In this document: in pieces, positions 1 through 11,310 of the stretch
Layout of the letters: the number at the start of each line of letters is the position of its first letter
Position numbering within the stretch: the first letter of the stretch is position 1
Made by a program: the position numbers and the translations under genes
Notes under the pieces: model-generated
The model's input: only the letters and a program-made list of their open reading frames with translations
The model's database searches: none
Told to the model about the DNA's origin: nothing
Source of the DNA: Phenylobacterium sp. CCH9-H3
GTDB taxonomy: Bacteria; Pseudomonadota; Alphaproteobacteria; Caulobacterales; Caulobacteraceae
DNA length: 64,000 nucleotides
Assembly (NCBI RefSeq): GCF_001557235.1
Contig: NZ_LSJI01000272.1
Coordinates: forward strand, 7,061 to 71,060
Direction: 5' to 3'

Positions 1-1026
1 AAGGACGACTTCCAGCGCGCCATGGCCGGCGAGCTGCCCGCCCACGCCTTCGCGGCCCTGGACGCCTTCATCGCCAAGGCCGCCGCCGACAAGCCCGCCG
101 CCGCCACCCGCCAGCATTCGGGCGCGGTGCTGGAACAGATCTTCGGCCAGATCCCCGAACTGGTGGGCGGCTCGGCCGACCTCACCGGGTCCAACAACAC
201 CTTCGTCAAGAACACTCCGGTCTTCGACGCACCGGACTACGCCGGCCGTTACGTGAACTACGGCGTGCGCGAGTTCGGCATGGGTGCGGCCATGAACGGC
301 CTGGCCCTGCATGGCGGGGTGATCCCCTACGGCGGCACCTTCCTGGTCTTCACCGACTACGCGCGGCCGGCGATCCGCCTGGCGGCCCTGATGGGCATCC
401 GGGTGATTCACGTGGGCACCCACGATTCCATCGGCCTCGGCGAGGACGGCCCGACCCACCAACCGGTCGAGCACCTGGCCTCCCTGCGCGCCATGCCGAA
501 CCTCAACGTCTTCCGCCCCGCCGACGCGGTGGAGACCGCCGAGTGCTGGAAGCTGGCGCTGGAGGCCAAGGCCACCCCGTCGGTCATGGCGCTGAGCCGC
601 CAGAAGACCGCCGGCGTCCGCGGCGACGCGGGCGAGAACCAGTCGGCCCGCGGCGCCTATCAGCTCATGGGCGCCGGCCACCCGGCCCAGGTGACGATCT
701 TCGCCACCGGCACGGAGGTTCCTGTGGCCCTGGCCGCGCGCGACCTCCTGGAAGCCGACGGCGTCGGCGCCCGGGTCGTCTCGGTTCCCTGTTTCGAACT
801 GTTCGAGGCCCAACCCGCGGATTACCAGGAAGCCCTGATCGGCGAGACCCCGGTGCGGGTGGCCGTCGAGGCCGGCGTGCGCCAGGGCTGGGACCGCTTC
901 ATCGGCTCGGACGGCGCCTTCGTCGGCATGACCGGCTTCGGCGCCAGCGGCACGGACAAGGCTCTCTACGAACACTTCGCCATCACCGCCGAGGCCGTCG
1001 CCGAGGCCGCCAAGGCGAAGCTCTAA
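1..1026 (+). CDS. tkt: Transketolase, C-terminal part (cut by window start)
   Basis: The reading frame is open from base 1, so the 5' part of the gene lies outside the window; about 341 codons remain of a protein that normally has about 650-660. Transketolase moves two-carbon ketol units between sugar phosphates in the pentose phosphate pathway in the cytoplasm, using thiamine diphosphate. Seen here are the pyrimidine-binding domain, with REFGMG (catalytic Glu), the conserved GEDGPTHQP segment and FRPADAVE, followed by the C-terminal domain. A palindromic repeat follows the stop codon. Confidence 0.95.
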   Translation, partial: KDDFQRAMAGELPAHAFAALDAFIAKAAADKPAAATRQHSGAVLEQIFGQIPELVGGSADLTGSNNTFVKNTPVFDAPDYAGRYVNYGVREFGMGAAMNGLALHGGVIPYGGTFLVFTDYARPAIRLAALMGIRVIHVGTHDSIGLGEDGPTHQPVEHLASLRAMPNLNVFRPADAVETAECWKLALEAKATPSVMALSRQKTAGVRGDAGENQSARGAYQLMGAGHPAQVTIFATGTEVPVALAARDLLEADGVGARVVSVPCFELFEAQPADYQEALIGETPVRVAVEAGVRQGWDRFIGSDGAFVGMTGFGASGTDKALYEHFAITAEAVAEAAKAKL

Positions 1027-1060
1027 CCCGGCCGCAGGCGAGATTCCTTACGGCCAGGCG

Positions 1061-1125
1061 ACCGCCAAGACGCCAAGAACGCCAAGTCATTCGCGACCTC
1101 TTGGCGACCTTGGCGTCTTGGCGGT
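1061..1125. repeat. CGCCAAG palindromic repeat, copy 1
   Basis: Each arm holds three CGCCAAG heptamers or their complement. Bases 1061-1077 pair perfectly with 1109-1125 (17 bp), and 1080-1086 pair with 1100-1106 inside, leaving a short loop. It sits between transketolase and purT. There is no T-tract, so an intrinsic terminator is unlikely. A second, less perfect copy lies at 8455-8524. Confidence 0.8.
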
Positions 1126-1173
1126 TAAAAGCGGCGCTGGCGCGCCCGCGCGCCTCATCGAAAGGCCTCTCCA

Positions 1174-2373
1174 ATGACCCGCCTCGGCACGCCCCTGTCC
1201 CCAACCGCCGTGCGGGTGATGCTCCTGGGCTCGGGCGAGCTCGGCAAGGAGGTGGCCATCGAGCTGCAGCGGCTGGGCTGCGAGGTGATCGCCGTCGATC
1301 GCTATGAGGGCGCCCCCGCCCAGCAGGTGGCCCACCGCGCCCACGTCATCGCCATGACCGATGCGGCCGCCCTCCGCGCCCTGGTCGAGCAGGAGCGCCC
1401 GCACCTCATCGTCCCCGAAATCGAGGCGATCGCCACCGACGAGCTGGCCCGCATTGAAGCCGATGGCCTGGCCACGGTCATCCCGACCGCCCGCGCCGCC
1501 CAGCTCACCATGAACCGCGAGGGCATCCGCCGCCTGGCCGCCGAGGAGCTGGGACTGCCCACCAGCGCCTACGCCTTCGCCTCCACGGAGGCCGAGCTGG
1601 CCGCGGCGGCCGAAGCGGTCACCGGCTTTCCCTGCTTCGTGAAGCCGGTGATGAGTAGCTCCGGCAAGGGCCAGTCCTTTGTCGAGACCTCGGACCAGGT
1701 CGCCGCCGCCTGGCGCTATGCCCTGGAGGGCGGCCGGGTCGAGCAGCCGCGGGTCATCGTCGAGGGCCGCGTGGACTTCGACTTCGAGATCACCCAGCTG
1801 ACCGTGCGGTCGATGCGGGACGGAAAGATCGAGACCGGCTTCTGCGCCCCCATCGGCCACCGCCAGGTCAAGGGCGACTATGTGGAGAGCTGGCAGCCCC
1901 AGGCCATGAGCCCGGCCGCCCTCGCCAAGGCCCGCGACATCTCCGCCAAGGTCACCGACGCGCTCGGCGGCCTGGGCCTGTTCGGCGTCGAGCTGTTCGC
2001 AAAGGGCGATGACGTCTGGTTCTCCGAGGTCAGTCCGCGCCCCCATGACACCGGGCTCGTCACACTGACCACCCAGCACCAGAGCGAGTTCGCCCTGCAC
2101 GCCCGCGCCATCCTGGGCCTGCCCGTGGACACGACCCAGCGCGAACCGGGCGCCAGCGCGGTGATCTACGGCGGCATGGAGGCCAGGGGCATCGCCTTCG
2201 ACGGCGTCGCCGAGGCTCTGGCCGTCCCCGGCGCCGACCTGCGCCTCTTCGGCAAGCCGGAGAGCTTCGAGCGTCGCCGTATGGGCGTCGCCCTGGCCCG
2301 CGCCGCCGACGTCGACGACGCCCGCACCCGGGCCCGTGACGCCGCGGCCAAGGTCCGCCCCGTCGCGGGTTGA
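1174..2373 (+). CDS. purT: Formate-dependent phosphoribosylglycinamide formyltransferase
   Basis: PurT is an ATP-grasp enzyme that formylates GAR with free formate and ATP in the third step of purine synthesis, bypassing the folate-dependent PurN. The 399 residues match the family length. The N-terminal domain has GSGELGKE (residues 19-26), the ATP-grasp loop is SSSGKGQS (161-168), and the metal/product site is [10 protein letters not shown] (285-294). The ATG at 1174 is the natural start. The gene stands alone, with no other purine genes beside it. Its end lies 20 bp from the groL terminator on the opposite strand. Confidence 0.95.
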   Translation: MTRLGTPLSPTAVRVMLLGSGELGKEVAIELQRLGCEVIAVDRYEGAPAQQVAHRAHVIAMTDAAALRALVEQERPHLIVPEIEAIATDELARIEADGLATVIPTARAAQLTMNREGIRRLAAEELGLPTSAYAFASTEAELAAAAEAVTGFPCFVKPVMSSSGKGQSFVETSDQVAAAWRYALEGGRVEQPRVIVEGRVDFDFEITQLTVRSMRDGKIETGFCAPIGHRQVKGDYVESWQPQAMSPAALAKARDISAKVTDALGGLGLFGVELFAKGDDVWFSEVSPRPHDTGLVTLTTQHQSEFALHARAILGLPVDTTQREPGASAVIYGGMEARGIAFDGVAEALAVPGADLRLFGKPESFERRRMGVALARAADVDDARTRARDAAAKVRPVAG

Positions 2374-2393
2374 TGCAGGGCCTCTCGGCAACG

Positions 2394-2422
2394 AAAAAGG
2401 GCGGGACCTTTCGGTCCCGCCC
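2394..2422 (-). terminator. Intrinsic terminator of groSL
   Basis: A perfect 10-bp stem (2399-2408 with 2413-2422) closes a TTTC loop. Read on the minus strand it is followed by five T (2394-2398). It lies 28 bp past the groL stop codon. Confidence 0.9.
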
Positions 2423-2449
2423 TGGTCTTCGAAGCGTTGTGCGCCGGAC

Positions 2450-4141
<1,692 letters not shown>

Positions 4142-4453
4142 TTAGGCGGCCTTGGCGACGCTGTCGGCCTCGAGCACGCCCAGGATGTCGCTTTCCTTCA
4201 TGATCAGCAGGTCCTTGCCGTCGAGCTTCACCTCGGTGCCGGACCACTTGCCGAACAGGATGCGGTCGCCGACCTTCACGTCCAGCGGCTGGATCTTGCC
4301 GCTTTCGTCACGGGCGCCGGGGCCGACGGCGATCACTTCGCCTTCCTGCGGCTTTTCCTTCGCGGTGTCGGGGATGATGATCCCGCCCTTGGTCTTCTCC
4401 TCTTCCTCGACGCGCTTGACGAGGACGCGATCTCCCAGGGGACGAAACGCCAT
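4142..4453 (-). CDS. groS: 10 kDa co-chaperonin GroES
   Basis: GroES is the heptameric lid of GroEL. The protein has 103 residues, starts [14 protein letters not shown], and has the mobile loop KGGIIIPD that contacts GroEL. It is the first gene of the groSL operon. The leader upstream holds a CIRCE operator and a promoter-like sequence, so HrcA repression is expected. Confidence 0.97.
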   Translation of the reverse strand: MAFRPLGDRVLVKRVEEEEKTKGGIIIPDTAKEKPQEGEVIAVGPGARDESGKIQPLDVKVGDRILFGKWSGTEVKLDGKDLLIMKESDILGVLEADSVAKAA

Positions 4454-4523
4454 GATGGTTCTCTCTCTGATTCCGTTCGAAACGGTGCAAATTGCGGCGA
4501 CGATGGCGGGGGCGACGCGGCTG

Positions 4524-4550
4524 TTAGCAGTCCCGGCCCCTGAGTGCCAA
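4524..4550 (-). promoter_or_regulatory. CIRCE element (HrcA operator) of groSL
   Basis: TTAGCAGTC (4524-4532), a 9-base spacer and GAGTGCCAA (4542-4550) match the consensus TTAGCACTC-N9-GAGTGCTAA at 16 of 18 positions with the correct spacer. It lies 71 bp upstream of groS, just downstream of the presumed promoter, where HrcA would block transcription at normal temperature. Confidence 0.9.
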
Positions 4551-4561
4551 CGTCGATGCGG

Positions 4562-4590
4562 GAGTTAGGAACAGCGCCGCCGGGAGTCAA
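4562..4590 (-). promoter_or_regulatory. Probable groSL promoter
   Basis: On the minus strand TTGACT (4585-4590) and TAACTC (4562-4567) are 17 bp apart. The -35 extended as CTTGAC also suits a heat-shock sigma factor, but no convincing CCCCAT-type -10 is seen at heat-shock spacing. The start site would fall close to the CIRCE element. Confidence 0.5.
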
Positions 4591-4677
4591 GCCGAACGTG
4601 CAAAATCCGAGGCGCGGCCTTGGCTTTCCGGCCATCGCACCTAGTCTTTCCGGTCTCGTTCAGTTGGGAGGTCTCCG

Positions 4678-5895
4678 ATGGGTCTGCAAGCGATGCTGGA
4701 GCGCATCGTCCGGTCCGGGAACCTGACGCTGAAGCTGCCGGGCGGCCGGGAGCTGCGGCTGGGGGATGGGACCGGGCCCGAACTGGTGGCGCGGATCACT
4801 TCGGCGGCCTGGGCCGCGCGGATCGCGGCCAAGCCGGGCCTGGGCGTGGGCGAGGCCTACATGGACGGCGGCCTCGTGCTGGAGCGGGGCGAGATCGCCG
4901 ACTTCATCGACCTCGTGGGCTCCAACGCCAAGTACAAGCCGCGCAAGAAGCGCAACCGGCTGCGCCTATGGCTGCGCGAGCGGACGCGCGAGGCGAATGC
5001 ACGGCTGACGGCGCGGCGGAACGTGGCCCACCACTACGACCTCTCGGACGCGCTCTACCGGCGCTTTCTGGACGCCGACATGCAGTACAGCTGCGCCTAC
5101 TTCGCCCGGCCCGACATGACGCTGGAGGAGGCTCAGCTGGCCAAGAAGCGGCATATCGCCGCCAAGTTACTGATCGAGCCGGGGATGACGGTGCTGGACA
5201 TCGGCTGCGGCTGGGGCGGCATGGCCATGACCCTGGCCGAGGAGACGGGGGCCGAGGTGGACGGCGTCACCCTGTCGGTCGAGCAACTGGCGGTGGCCAA
5301 GGCGCGCGCCGAGGCCAGGGGCCTGTCCGGCCGGGCGCGGTTCTCCCTGACCGACTACCGCGACGTGGCGGGCCCGTACGACCGGGTCGTCTCCGTGGGG
5401 ATGTTCGAGCACGTGGGGCGACCGAACTACCAGGCCTATTTCGACGGTGTCGCGCGCCTCCTGAAGGACGACGGGGTCGCGCTGATCCACGCCATCGGCC
5501 GTCCCGAAGGGCCGAACGTCACCAACGCCTGGATCGCCAAGTACATCTTCCCCGGCGGCTACAGCCCGGCGCTGAGCGAGATCATGCCGGCGATCGAGCG
5601 GGCTGGGCTGATGGTCACCGACCTGGAGATCTTGCGCCTGCACTACGCCGAGACGCTGAAGCACTGGCGCGCCCGCTTCGCGGCCGTGCGGCCTGAGATC
5701 GCCGAGCTGTACGACGAGCGGTTCTGCCGGATGTGGGAGTTCTACCTGGGCATCGCCGAACAGAGCTTCCGCGCCCGGCGCCAGTTCGTCTGGCAGGTCC
5801 AGCTGGCCAAACGGGTGGACGCCGTGCCGATCACCCGCGACTACATCGGCGAGGCCGAGGCCGCGCTGGCCCGGTCCGCGAAGCGGGTGGCGTGA
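4678..5895 (+). CDS. cfa: Cyclopropane-fatty-acyl-phospholipid synthase
   Basis: The enzyme transfers a methylene from S-adenosylmethionine to the double bond of unsaturated acyl chains in membrane phospholipids, at the inner face of the membrane. The 405-residue protein has the lipid-binding N-terminal part, HHYDLSDALYRRFLD (118-132), MQYSCAYF (135-142) and the SAM loop VLDIGCGWGG (172-181), all typical of the Cfa family. It is transcribed away from groSL. The start is preceded by TTGGGAGGTC, a good ribosome site. Confidence 0.93.
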   Translation: MGLQAMLERIVRSGNLTLKLPGGRELRLGDGTGPELVARITSAAWAARIAAKPGLGVGEAYMDGGLVLERGEIADFIDLVGSNAKYKPRKKRNRLRLWLRERTREANARLTARRNVAHHYDLSDALYRRFLDADMQYSCAYFARPDMTLEEAQLAKKRHIAAKLLIEPGMTVLDIGCGWGGMAMTLAEETGAEVDGVTLSVEQLAVAKARAEARGLSGRARFSLTDYRDVAGPYDRVVSVGMFEHVGRPNYQAYFDGVARLLKDDGVALIHAIGRPEGPNVTNAWIAKYIFPGGYSPALSEIMPAIERAGLMVTDLEILRLHYAETLKHWRARFAAVRPEIAELYDERFCRMWEFYLGIAEQSFRARRQFVWQVQLAKRVDAVPITRDYIGEAEAALARSAKRVA

Positions 5896-5971
5896 GGCCG
5901 GTGAAATCGCTGGAGGGGTTCGGAAACCGCGGCTAGGGTCGATGCCGAACATCTGTTTGGAGAGACTGCCC

Positions 5972-6382
5972 ATGCGCCGCGCCATCGCGCTCGCCACCGC
6001 CCTGACGCTGGTCGCCGGGGGCGCCTGCGCCGAGACCTGGACCAAGTACGTCGACGGCGCCAACGGCACGGCCTGGTCCTATGACGGCGACTATTCCTAC
6101 AAGGACAAGGCCACGGGTCGCCTGGTGATCATGCAGGCCATTTCCAAGCCCTCGGCCAACCTGGGCCCGTCCGCGCCGGGCAAGCCGGACGGCGTCGGCA
6201 GCGTGGTGGCCATCGACTGCGCGAAGAAGAACCTGATCCAGCTGGGTTCATACAAGCCGTCCGCCCCGCTCGCGATCAACGAGGACTGGCGCAAGGTGAC
6301 CCCGAAGAAGGCCGAGGGTGCGGACAACGAGGCCCTGATGGCCGCGGTCTGCCCGCACATCGACCACGTGCCGGTGAAGTAG
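5972..6382 (+). CDS. Exported protein, surface-adhesin E-like
   Basis: This small exported protein has 136 residues. The start at 5972 is chosen because GGAGAG precedes it and it opens a clean signal peptide (MRRAIALATALTLVAGGACA) ending near residue 20. The mature part has an early W..Y.D stretch, a central IDC motif and a C-terminal cysteine (AAVCP), an arrangement like the Surface-adhesin_E family, in which the two cysteines form a disulphide. That assignment is by pattern only. A periplasmic or surface location is inferred from the signal peptide, and function is unknown. Confidence 0.6.
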   Translation: MRRAIALATALTLVAGGACAETWTKYVDGANGTAWSYDGDYSYKDKATGRLVIMQAISKPSANLGPSAPGKPDGVGSVVAIDCAKKNLIQLGSYKPSAPLAINEDWRKVTPKKAEGADNEALMAAVCPHIDHVPVK

Positions 6383-6460
6383 GGCCCTACCTCCGAGGTA
6401 ATCGACCGGCCGCGCAGGACGCGGGAGCTTCTGGGCGTCAACCCGCTCAAGGAGCTTCCC

Positions 6461-6862
6461 ATGACCGCCGTCCGCTCGACCTTCCTGCGTATCGTCATCG
6501 CCCTCGACGCCGCCGCGTGCGGCGTGATGGGGGCCGCGTTCGCTTTCGACGCCGGCTGGCTGGCCGGACCGTTGGGACTGTCGCCGGCCCTGATGCAGCC
6601 CGTGGGGCTGTTCCTGCTGCCCTATGCCGCCCTGCTGGCCTGGCTCGCGAGCCGCCCGGCCCTGCCGCGCGTTGTCGTCTGGACCCTGGTGGGTTTCAAC
6701 ATCCTCTGGGCCGCGGAAAGCCTGGCCCTGCCGGCGCTGGGCTGGGCGCAGCCGACGACCCTGGGCCTGGCGGTGATCGTCGGCCAGGCCCTGGCCGCCC
6801 TGGTGGTGGCCGAGCTGCAGTTCCTGGCGCTGCGCCGGGCGCGCCAGGTGGCCGCGGCCTGA
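6461..6862 (+). CDS. Small integral membrane protein, four predicted helices
   Basis: A 133-residue hydrophobic protein with four likely membrane helices (about residues 10-30, 43-62, 68-88 and 98-121) and a basic C-terminus. The start is preceded by AAGGAGCTTCCC, a strong ribosome site. No catalytic motif is visible and I do not recognise a family with confidence. It follows the exported protein on the same strand by 78 bp, and a terminator-like hairpin follows it, so the two may be co-transcribed. Confidence 0.7.
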   Translation: MTAVRSTFLRIVIALDAAACGVMGAAFAFDAGWLAGPLGLSPALMQPVGLFLLPYAALLAWLASRPALPRVVVWTLVGFNILWAAESLALPALGWAQPTTLGLAVIVGQALAALVVAELQFLALRRARQVAAA

Positions 6863-6879
6863 CGCCCCGGCGCCGCTCC

Positions 6880-6909
6880 GGCTCCCCTCGCGTGGCGGCG
6901 AGGGGAGCC
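6880..6909 (+). terminator. Hairpin terminator-like structure
   Basis: A perfect 12-bp stem (6880-6891 with 6898-6909) with a 6-base loop begins 18 bp after the membrane protein stop codon. The T-tract is missing, so termination may be weak or Rho-assisted. Confidence 0.5.
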
Positions 6910-6939
6910 TCACGTTGCGTCCACTGCAACTCGAATGAT

Positions 6940-6955
6940 TGAAACAGTTGTTTGA
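6940..6955. promoter_or_regulatory. PsrA-like operator upstream of acyl-CoA dehydrogenase
   Basis: TGAAACAGTTGTTTGA contains GAAAC-N4-GTTTG, the pattern bound by PsrA-type TetR regulators of fatty acid oxidation. It lies 58 bp upstream of the acyl-CoA dehydrogenase start. Near-identical sites occur at 11255-11268 and 52823-52836 in front of two dehydrogenase genes. Confidence 0.6.
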
Positions 6956-7012
6956 TTTTTGCCGAAAGTGGGCCAAAGGTGATGTGAGACAATCGCCCAA
7001 GGGAGCGCCCAC

Positions 7013-8335
<1,323 letters not shown>

Positions 8336-8392
8336 GTTCGGCTGTCATTCCGGTTTCGCCGTCAGGCGAATACCCGGACCCACAGACGCAAG

Positions 8393-8430
8393 CGGCGCCG
8401 TCCTTGGCTGGGCGGCGCCGTCTTCGTTTT
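8393..8430 (+). terminator. Probable terminator after acyl-CoA dehydrogenase
   Basis: Two CGGCGCCG blocks (8393-8400 and 8413-8420) can pair around a 12-base loop and are followed by TCTTCGTTTT. It lies 58 bp past the stop codon. Confidence 0.5.
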
Positions 8431-8454
8431 CGGCCCGTCGGCCGCCAGGATTCG

Positions 8455-8524
8455 CCGCCAAGTCGCCAACGACGCCAAGAGGTCCCGACGGCTAAGTTCC
8501 TTGGCGAACCTGGCGGCTTGGCGG
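8455..8524. repeat. CGCCAAG palindromic repeat, copy 2
   Basis: The left arm carries CGCCAAG-T-CGCCAAC-GA-CGCCAAG and the right arm the complementary CTTGGCG motifs. The outer CCGCCAAG (8455-8462) pairs with CTTGGCGG (8517-8524). Same family as 1061-1125, but with mismatches in the middle of the arms. Confidence 0.7.
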
Positions 8525-8785
8525 TTCACGACAACGCCTGCGGCGCCAGGGCGCCGCTTTGCGATCCCCCAAGCTTGGGTGTAAGCGAACGGCGATCCGC
8601 CATGGATACGCCATTCGATCTTCTTCGCCCGGCCGCCAGGCAAGACCTTGGGGCCGCGGCCATCGGAGCGCTCGCCCCCGGGCTTGCAGCGCCCGCTCCG
8701 TCCCGCGCGCGACGCGCAGCTGACCTGCGACCGGAGGCGGCCTGTGCCCGCCTGCCGGGGTGGGTCGCAACTCCGGAGGACTTCC
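8525..8785. other. Intergenic stretch, no gene supported
   Basis: Together with the repeat and terminator just before it, this makes a gap of about 450 bp between acyl-CoA dehydrogenase and the exporter gene. Short open frames exist on both strands, but none has a ribosome site or protein-like composition. It probably holds the promoter and a long leader of the exporter gene. Confidence 0.5.
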
Positions 8786-9538
8786 ATGACCTATCTTTCT
8801 GCCGCCTTCGTGGTCGGCATGGCCTTCGTTACGGCCACGCTATCGGGCGTGTTCGGCATGGCGGGCGGCCTGGTGCTGATGGGGGCGCTGGCCCTCGTGC
8901 TGCCGGTGCAGGCGGCCTTCGTGACCCACGGCCTGTTGCAGCTCGTCGCCAACGGCTGGCGGAGCATCCTGCACCGTAGGCATGTCCGCTGGGACATCGT
9001 CGGCTGGTACGCCCTGGCCTCGCTGTTCGCCGGGGTCACGGTGGCCCTGCTCAGCTTCACGCCGTCGAAGCCGCTCCTGTTCCTGCTGCTGGGGCTGGTG
9101 CCGGGCCTGACCTGGCTGCCGCAGCGCTGGATCAACCTCGACGCTTCGCGGCCGGCCCAGGCGTTCCTGTCCGGCCTGTCGGTGACCGGCCTGAATCTCA
9201 CGGCGGGCGTGGCTGGCCCCTTGCTCGACATCTTCTTCGTGCGCACCGAGCTAACGCGCCACGCCATCGTCGCCACCAAGGCCGCGACCCAGGTGTTCGC
9301 CCACCTCGCCAAGATCCTGGTCTATGGGGCGCCGCTGATCGCGGGGGCCGGCGCGGGCATGCCGCCGCTGTGGGTTTTCGCCCTGGCTATCCCGCTCTCC
9401 ATGGCCGGCACGGCGGTGGGCGGTCTGATCCTGAACCGGATGAGCGACGTGAACTTCAAGCGCTGGACGCGCTGGATCGTGACGGCGGTCGGCCTCGGCT
9501 ACCTGATCCAGGCCGCGCAGCTGTTCGCGGCCGGCTGA
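8786..9538 (+). CDS. TauE/SafE family permease (sulfite/organosulfonate exporter type)
   Basis: A 250-residue polytopic inner-membrane protein with about seven to eight helices. The N-terminal helix-glycine pattern TLSGVFGMAGGLVLMGAL and the later repeat-like half (GLSVTGLNLTAGVAGPLLDIFF) are typical of TauE/SafE permeases, which export sulfite, sulfoacetate or related anions. The start at 8786 is chosen because CCGGAGGACTTCC precedes it and it opens the first helix; upstream starts in frame have no ribosome site. The substrate cannot be told from sequence, and no sulfur genes are next to it. Confidence 0.8.
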   Translation: MTYLSAAFVVGMAFVTATLSGVFGMAGGLVLMGALALVLPVQAAFVTHGLLQLVANGWRSILHRRHVRWDIVGWYALASLFAGVTVALLSFTPSKPLLFLLLGLVPGLTWLPQRWINLDASRPAQAFLSGLSVTGLNLTAGVAGPLLDIFFVRTELTRHAIVATKAATQVFAHLAKILVYGAPLIAGAGAGMPPLWVFALAIPLSMAGTAVGGLILNRMSDVNFKRWTRWIVTAVGLGYLIQAAQLFAAG

Positions 9539-9542
9539 GGGC

Positions 9543-9618
9543 AAAAAAAGACCGGGCCCGAGGGCCCGGCTGGGAAGTCTTTAGGGAGGAAACGCCCAGG
9601 AATGGGCCTGACTGAGGT
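9543..9618 (-). ncRNA. Candidate small RNA, copy 2 of a paired family
   Basis: On the minus strand this region gives GCCCA-TTCC-TGGGC (hairpin), then an unpaired C-rich stretch, then a strong terminator: CCGGGCCC/GGGCCCGG (9552-9569) followed by seven T (9543-9549). Bases 9583-9602 are identical over 20 nt (TTCCTGGGCGTTTCCTCCCT) to the candidate RNA at 61883-61968. No minus-strand protein gene ends here, so the terminator has no other client. The 5' end (about 9618) is a guess; the promoter is not clear. The UUCC loop and CCUCCC stretch resemble anti-Shine-Dalgarno motifs of alphaproteobacterial regulatory RNAs. Confidence 0.65.
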
Positions 9619-9629
9619 ATGTCGCCCTC

Positions 9630-9662
9630 CAGCCCTTGCAAGGGGAGGGGCTGATTTTTTTT
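9630..9662 (+). terminator. Plus-strand intrinsic terminator after the exporter gene
   Basis: CAGCCC (9630-9635) pairs with GGGCTG (9648-9653) and is followed by eight T (9655-9662). The inner CCCTTGCAAGGG can fold separately. It would end transcription coming from the TauE/SafE gene. Confidence 0.6.
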
Positions 9663-9783
9663 GACAGCCCAGCCTGAAACGTCGCCATGGCGCGGAAATG
9701 GTCTGGCTTTCCAGTGAGAATTGGCCGTTCCTTCCAGACCGATCCGGCCCTATGGCCGAGCCCAACAAGAACGAGGCCGCCGG

Positions 9784-10371
9784 ATGAAGCTCGAACCCAA
9801 GCTGCTGGAGAACCGCTTCGTGCGGCTGGAGCCGATGACCGAAGCGCACCGCGAGGGGCTCCGCGCGGCGACCAATGCCGACCAGCGGATTTGGACCGAG
9901 CTCTATCCCTTCTCCTGGGCGGGCGAGCATTTCGAGCCGACCTGGGCCAAGCTGATGGGCGACCAGGCGGCCGGGAACACGCAGGCTTATGCGGTGGTGG
10001 CGGGCGGCGAGGTCGTCGGCCTGACCACCTTCTACGCCATCGACCCGCCCAACAGCGTGCTGGAGGTGGGTGGCACCTACTACCGGCCGGATGCACGCGG
10101 CGGGGCGGTCAATCCGGCGGCCAAGCGGATGATGATGGCGCACGCCTTCGACAGCGGCGCACGGCGGGTGGTCTACCGCGTCGACGCCCTGAACGCCCGC
10201 AGCCGGGCGGCGGTCACCAAGCTGGGCGCGGTGCAGGAAGGCATCCTGCGCGCGGACCGCCTGACCTGGACCGGCCGCATCCGGGACACGGTGATCTTCT
10301 CGATCCTGGCCGACGAGTGGCCCGGAGTGCGGGACCGACTGGATGCGAGGCTGGCGGCGTTGGCCGGTTAG
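9784..10371 (+). CDS. GNAT family N-acetyltransferase (RimJ/RimL type)
   Basis: A 195-residue acetyl-CoA-dependent acetyltransferase. The opening LENRFVRLEPMTEAHREGL is the signature of the RimJ/RimL-like branch (Acetyltransf_3), and the core ends with NARSRAAVTKLGAVQEGILR, where the cofactor-binding and C-terminal strands lie. The start at 9784 is chosen from homologous-looking N-termini; an upstream in-frame start would add an unlikely arginine-rich leader. The target (protein N-terminus, antibiotic or small molecule) is unknown. Its end overlaps the convergent dehydrogenase by 4 bp. Confidence 0.85.
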   Translation: MKLEPKLLENRFVRLEPMTEAHREGLRAATNADQRIWTELYPFSWAGEHFEPTWAKLMGDQAAGNTQAYAVVAGGEVVGLTTFYAIDPPNSVLEVGGTYYRPDARGGAVNPAAKRMMMAHAFDSGARRVVYRVDALNARSRAAVTKLGAVQEGILRADRLTWTGRIRDTVIFSILADEWPGVRDRLDARLAALAG

Positions 10372-11243
10372 GCCAGCGTCACCGCCCGGCCTTCGCGTTC
10401 GGGGAAGAAGACCTTGGCGGCGTTCTCGGCCACCTCCTGGGCGGTGTACGGCCGGCCGGGCGCAAAGCCGTCGGTCTCCAGCATCTTGATCTCGCGGACG
10501 CCGCGGGCCGAGACGCCCAGGATCTTGCCGGAGTGGTCGGCGGCCAGGTCGGAGACCATGTAGAGCACGCCGGGCGCCACGTTCTCGGGCAGGCTCAGCG
10601 GATCGGGCTCGCGGCCCTGGCGGCCGGGCAGGTCGGAGGTCATGCGGGTGTAGGCCCCGGGCGCCAGGCCCATGACCCGGATGTTGTACTTGCGACCCTC
10701 GATCGCCATCACCCGCACCATGCCGTAGATGCCCGCCTTGGCCGCGCCGTAGTTGGTCTGGCCGAAGTTGCCGTAGAGGCCGGAGGTGGAGGAGGTGAGC
10801 ACCATCGATCCGCCGCCGTGGTCCTTCATCCATTTCCAGACCGGCAGGGCGCAGCAGTAGGTCCCCTTGAGGTGGACCTTGATGACCTTGTCCCAGTCCT
10901 CCTCGGAGGTGTTGGCGAAGGTCCGGTCGCGGAGGATGCCGGCGTTGCAGACCAGGATGTCGACCTGGCCGAAGGCGCCCAGCGCCGTCTGCAGGATGTT
11001 CTCGCCGCCCTGGATCGTCGAGACGTCGTCGCCGTTGGCCACGGCGCGGCCGCCCGCGGCGACGATCTCGTCGACGACCTTCTGGGCGGCGGAGACGGAC
11101 CCGGCGCCGGACCCGTCGCGCGGGCCGCCCAGGTCGTTCACGACGACCGCTGCGCCCTCCCGGGCAAAGAGCTTCGCGTAGGCTTCGCCCAGGCCGTTGC
11201 CGGCGCCGGTGATGATGGCGACCTTGCCGTCGAGCAGTCCCAT
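10368..11243 (-). CDS. Short-chain dehydrogenase, (3R)-hydroxyacyl-CoA dehydrogenase-like
   Basis: A 291-residue NAD(P)-dependent SDR. It has the cofactor loop TGAGNGLG (residues 13-20), the NDLGGPRDG insertion typical of multifunctional-enzyme-2/HSD17B4-type dehydrogenases, NAGILRDRTF, and the catalytic Ser plus YGAAK motif (YGAAKAG). That subgroup oxidises 3-hydroxyacyl-CoA in beta-oxidation, which fits the PsrA-like operator 12 bp upstream. Activity on a steroid or other hydroxyacyl substrate cannot be excluded. Confidence 0.85.
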   Translation of the reverse strand: MGLLDGKVAIITGAGNGLGEAYAKLFAREGAAVVVNDLGGPRDGSGAGSVSAAQKVVDEIVAAGGRAVANGDDVSTIQGGENILQTALGAFGQVDILVCNAGILRDRTFANTSEEDWDKVIKVHLKGTYCCALPVWKWMKDHGGGSMVLTSSTSGLYGNFGQTNYGAAKAGIYGMVRVMAIEGRKYNIRVMGLAPGAYTRMTSDLPGRQGREPDPLSLPENVAPGVLYMVSDLAADHSGKILGVSARGVREIKMLETDGFAPGRPYTAQEVAENAAKVFFPEREGRAVTLA

Positions 11244-11254
11244 GGCCTTCCTCC

Positions 11255-11268
11255 CATACCGTTGTTTG
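11255..11268. promoter_or_regulatory. PsrA-like operator upstream of SDR gene
   Basis: On the minus strand CAAAC-AACG-GTATG, one base off the CAAAC-N4-GTTTG pattern seen at 52823-52836. It is 12 bp in front of the SDR start codon. Confidence 0.5.
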
Positions 11269-11310
11269 GAAGGATCATCCGACCTCGGCGCGCGGGCGCC
11301 AAGGCCTCTG

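Noticed and set aside
1061..1125. CRISPR-like array from CGCCAAG units
   Set aside because: Units are only 7 bases, symmetric about a centre, with no spacers of constant length and no cas genes.
8602..8785. Open frame starting MDTPFDLLRPAARQDLG before the exporter gene
   Set aside because: No ribosome site, runs into the exporter gene out of frame, low-complexity Ala/Arg/Pro composition.
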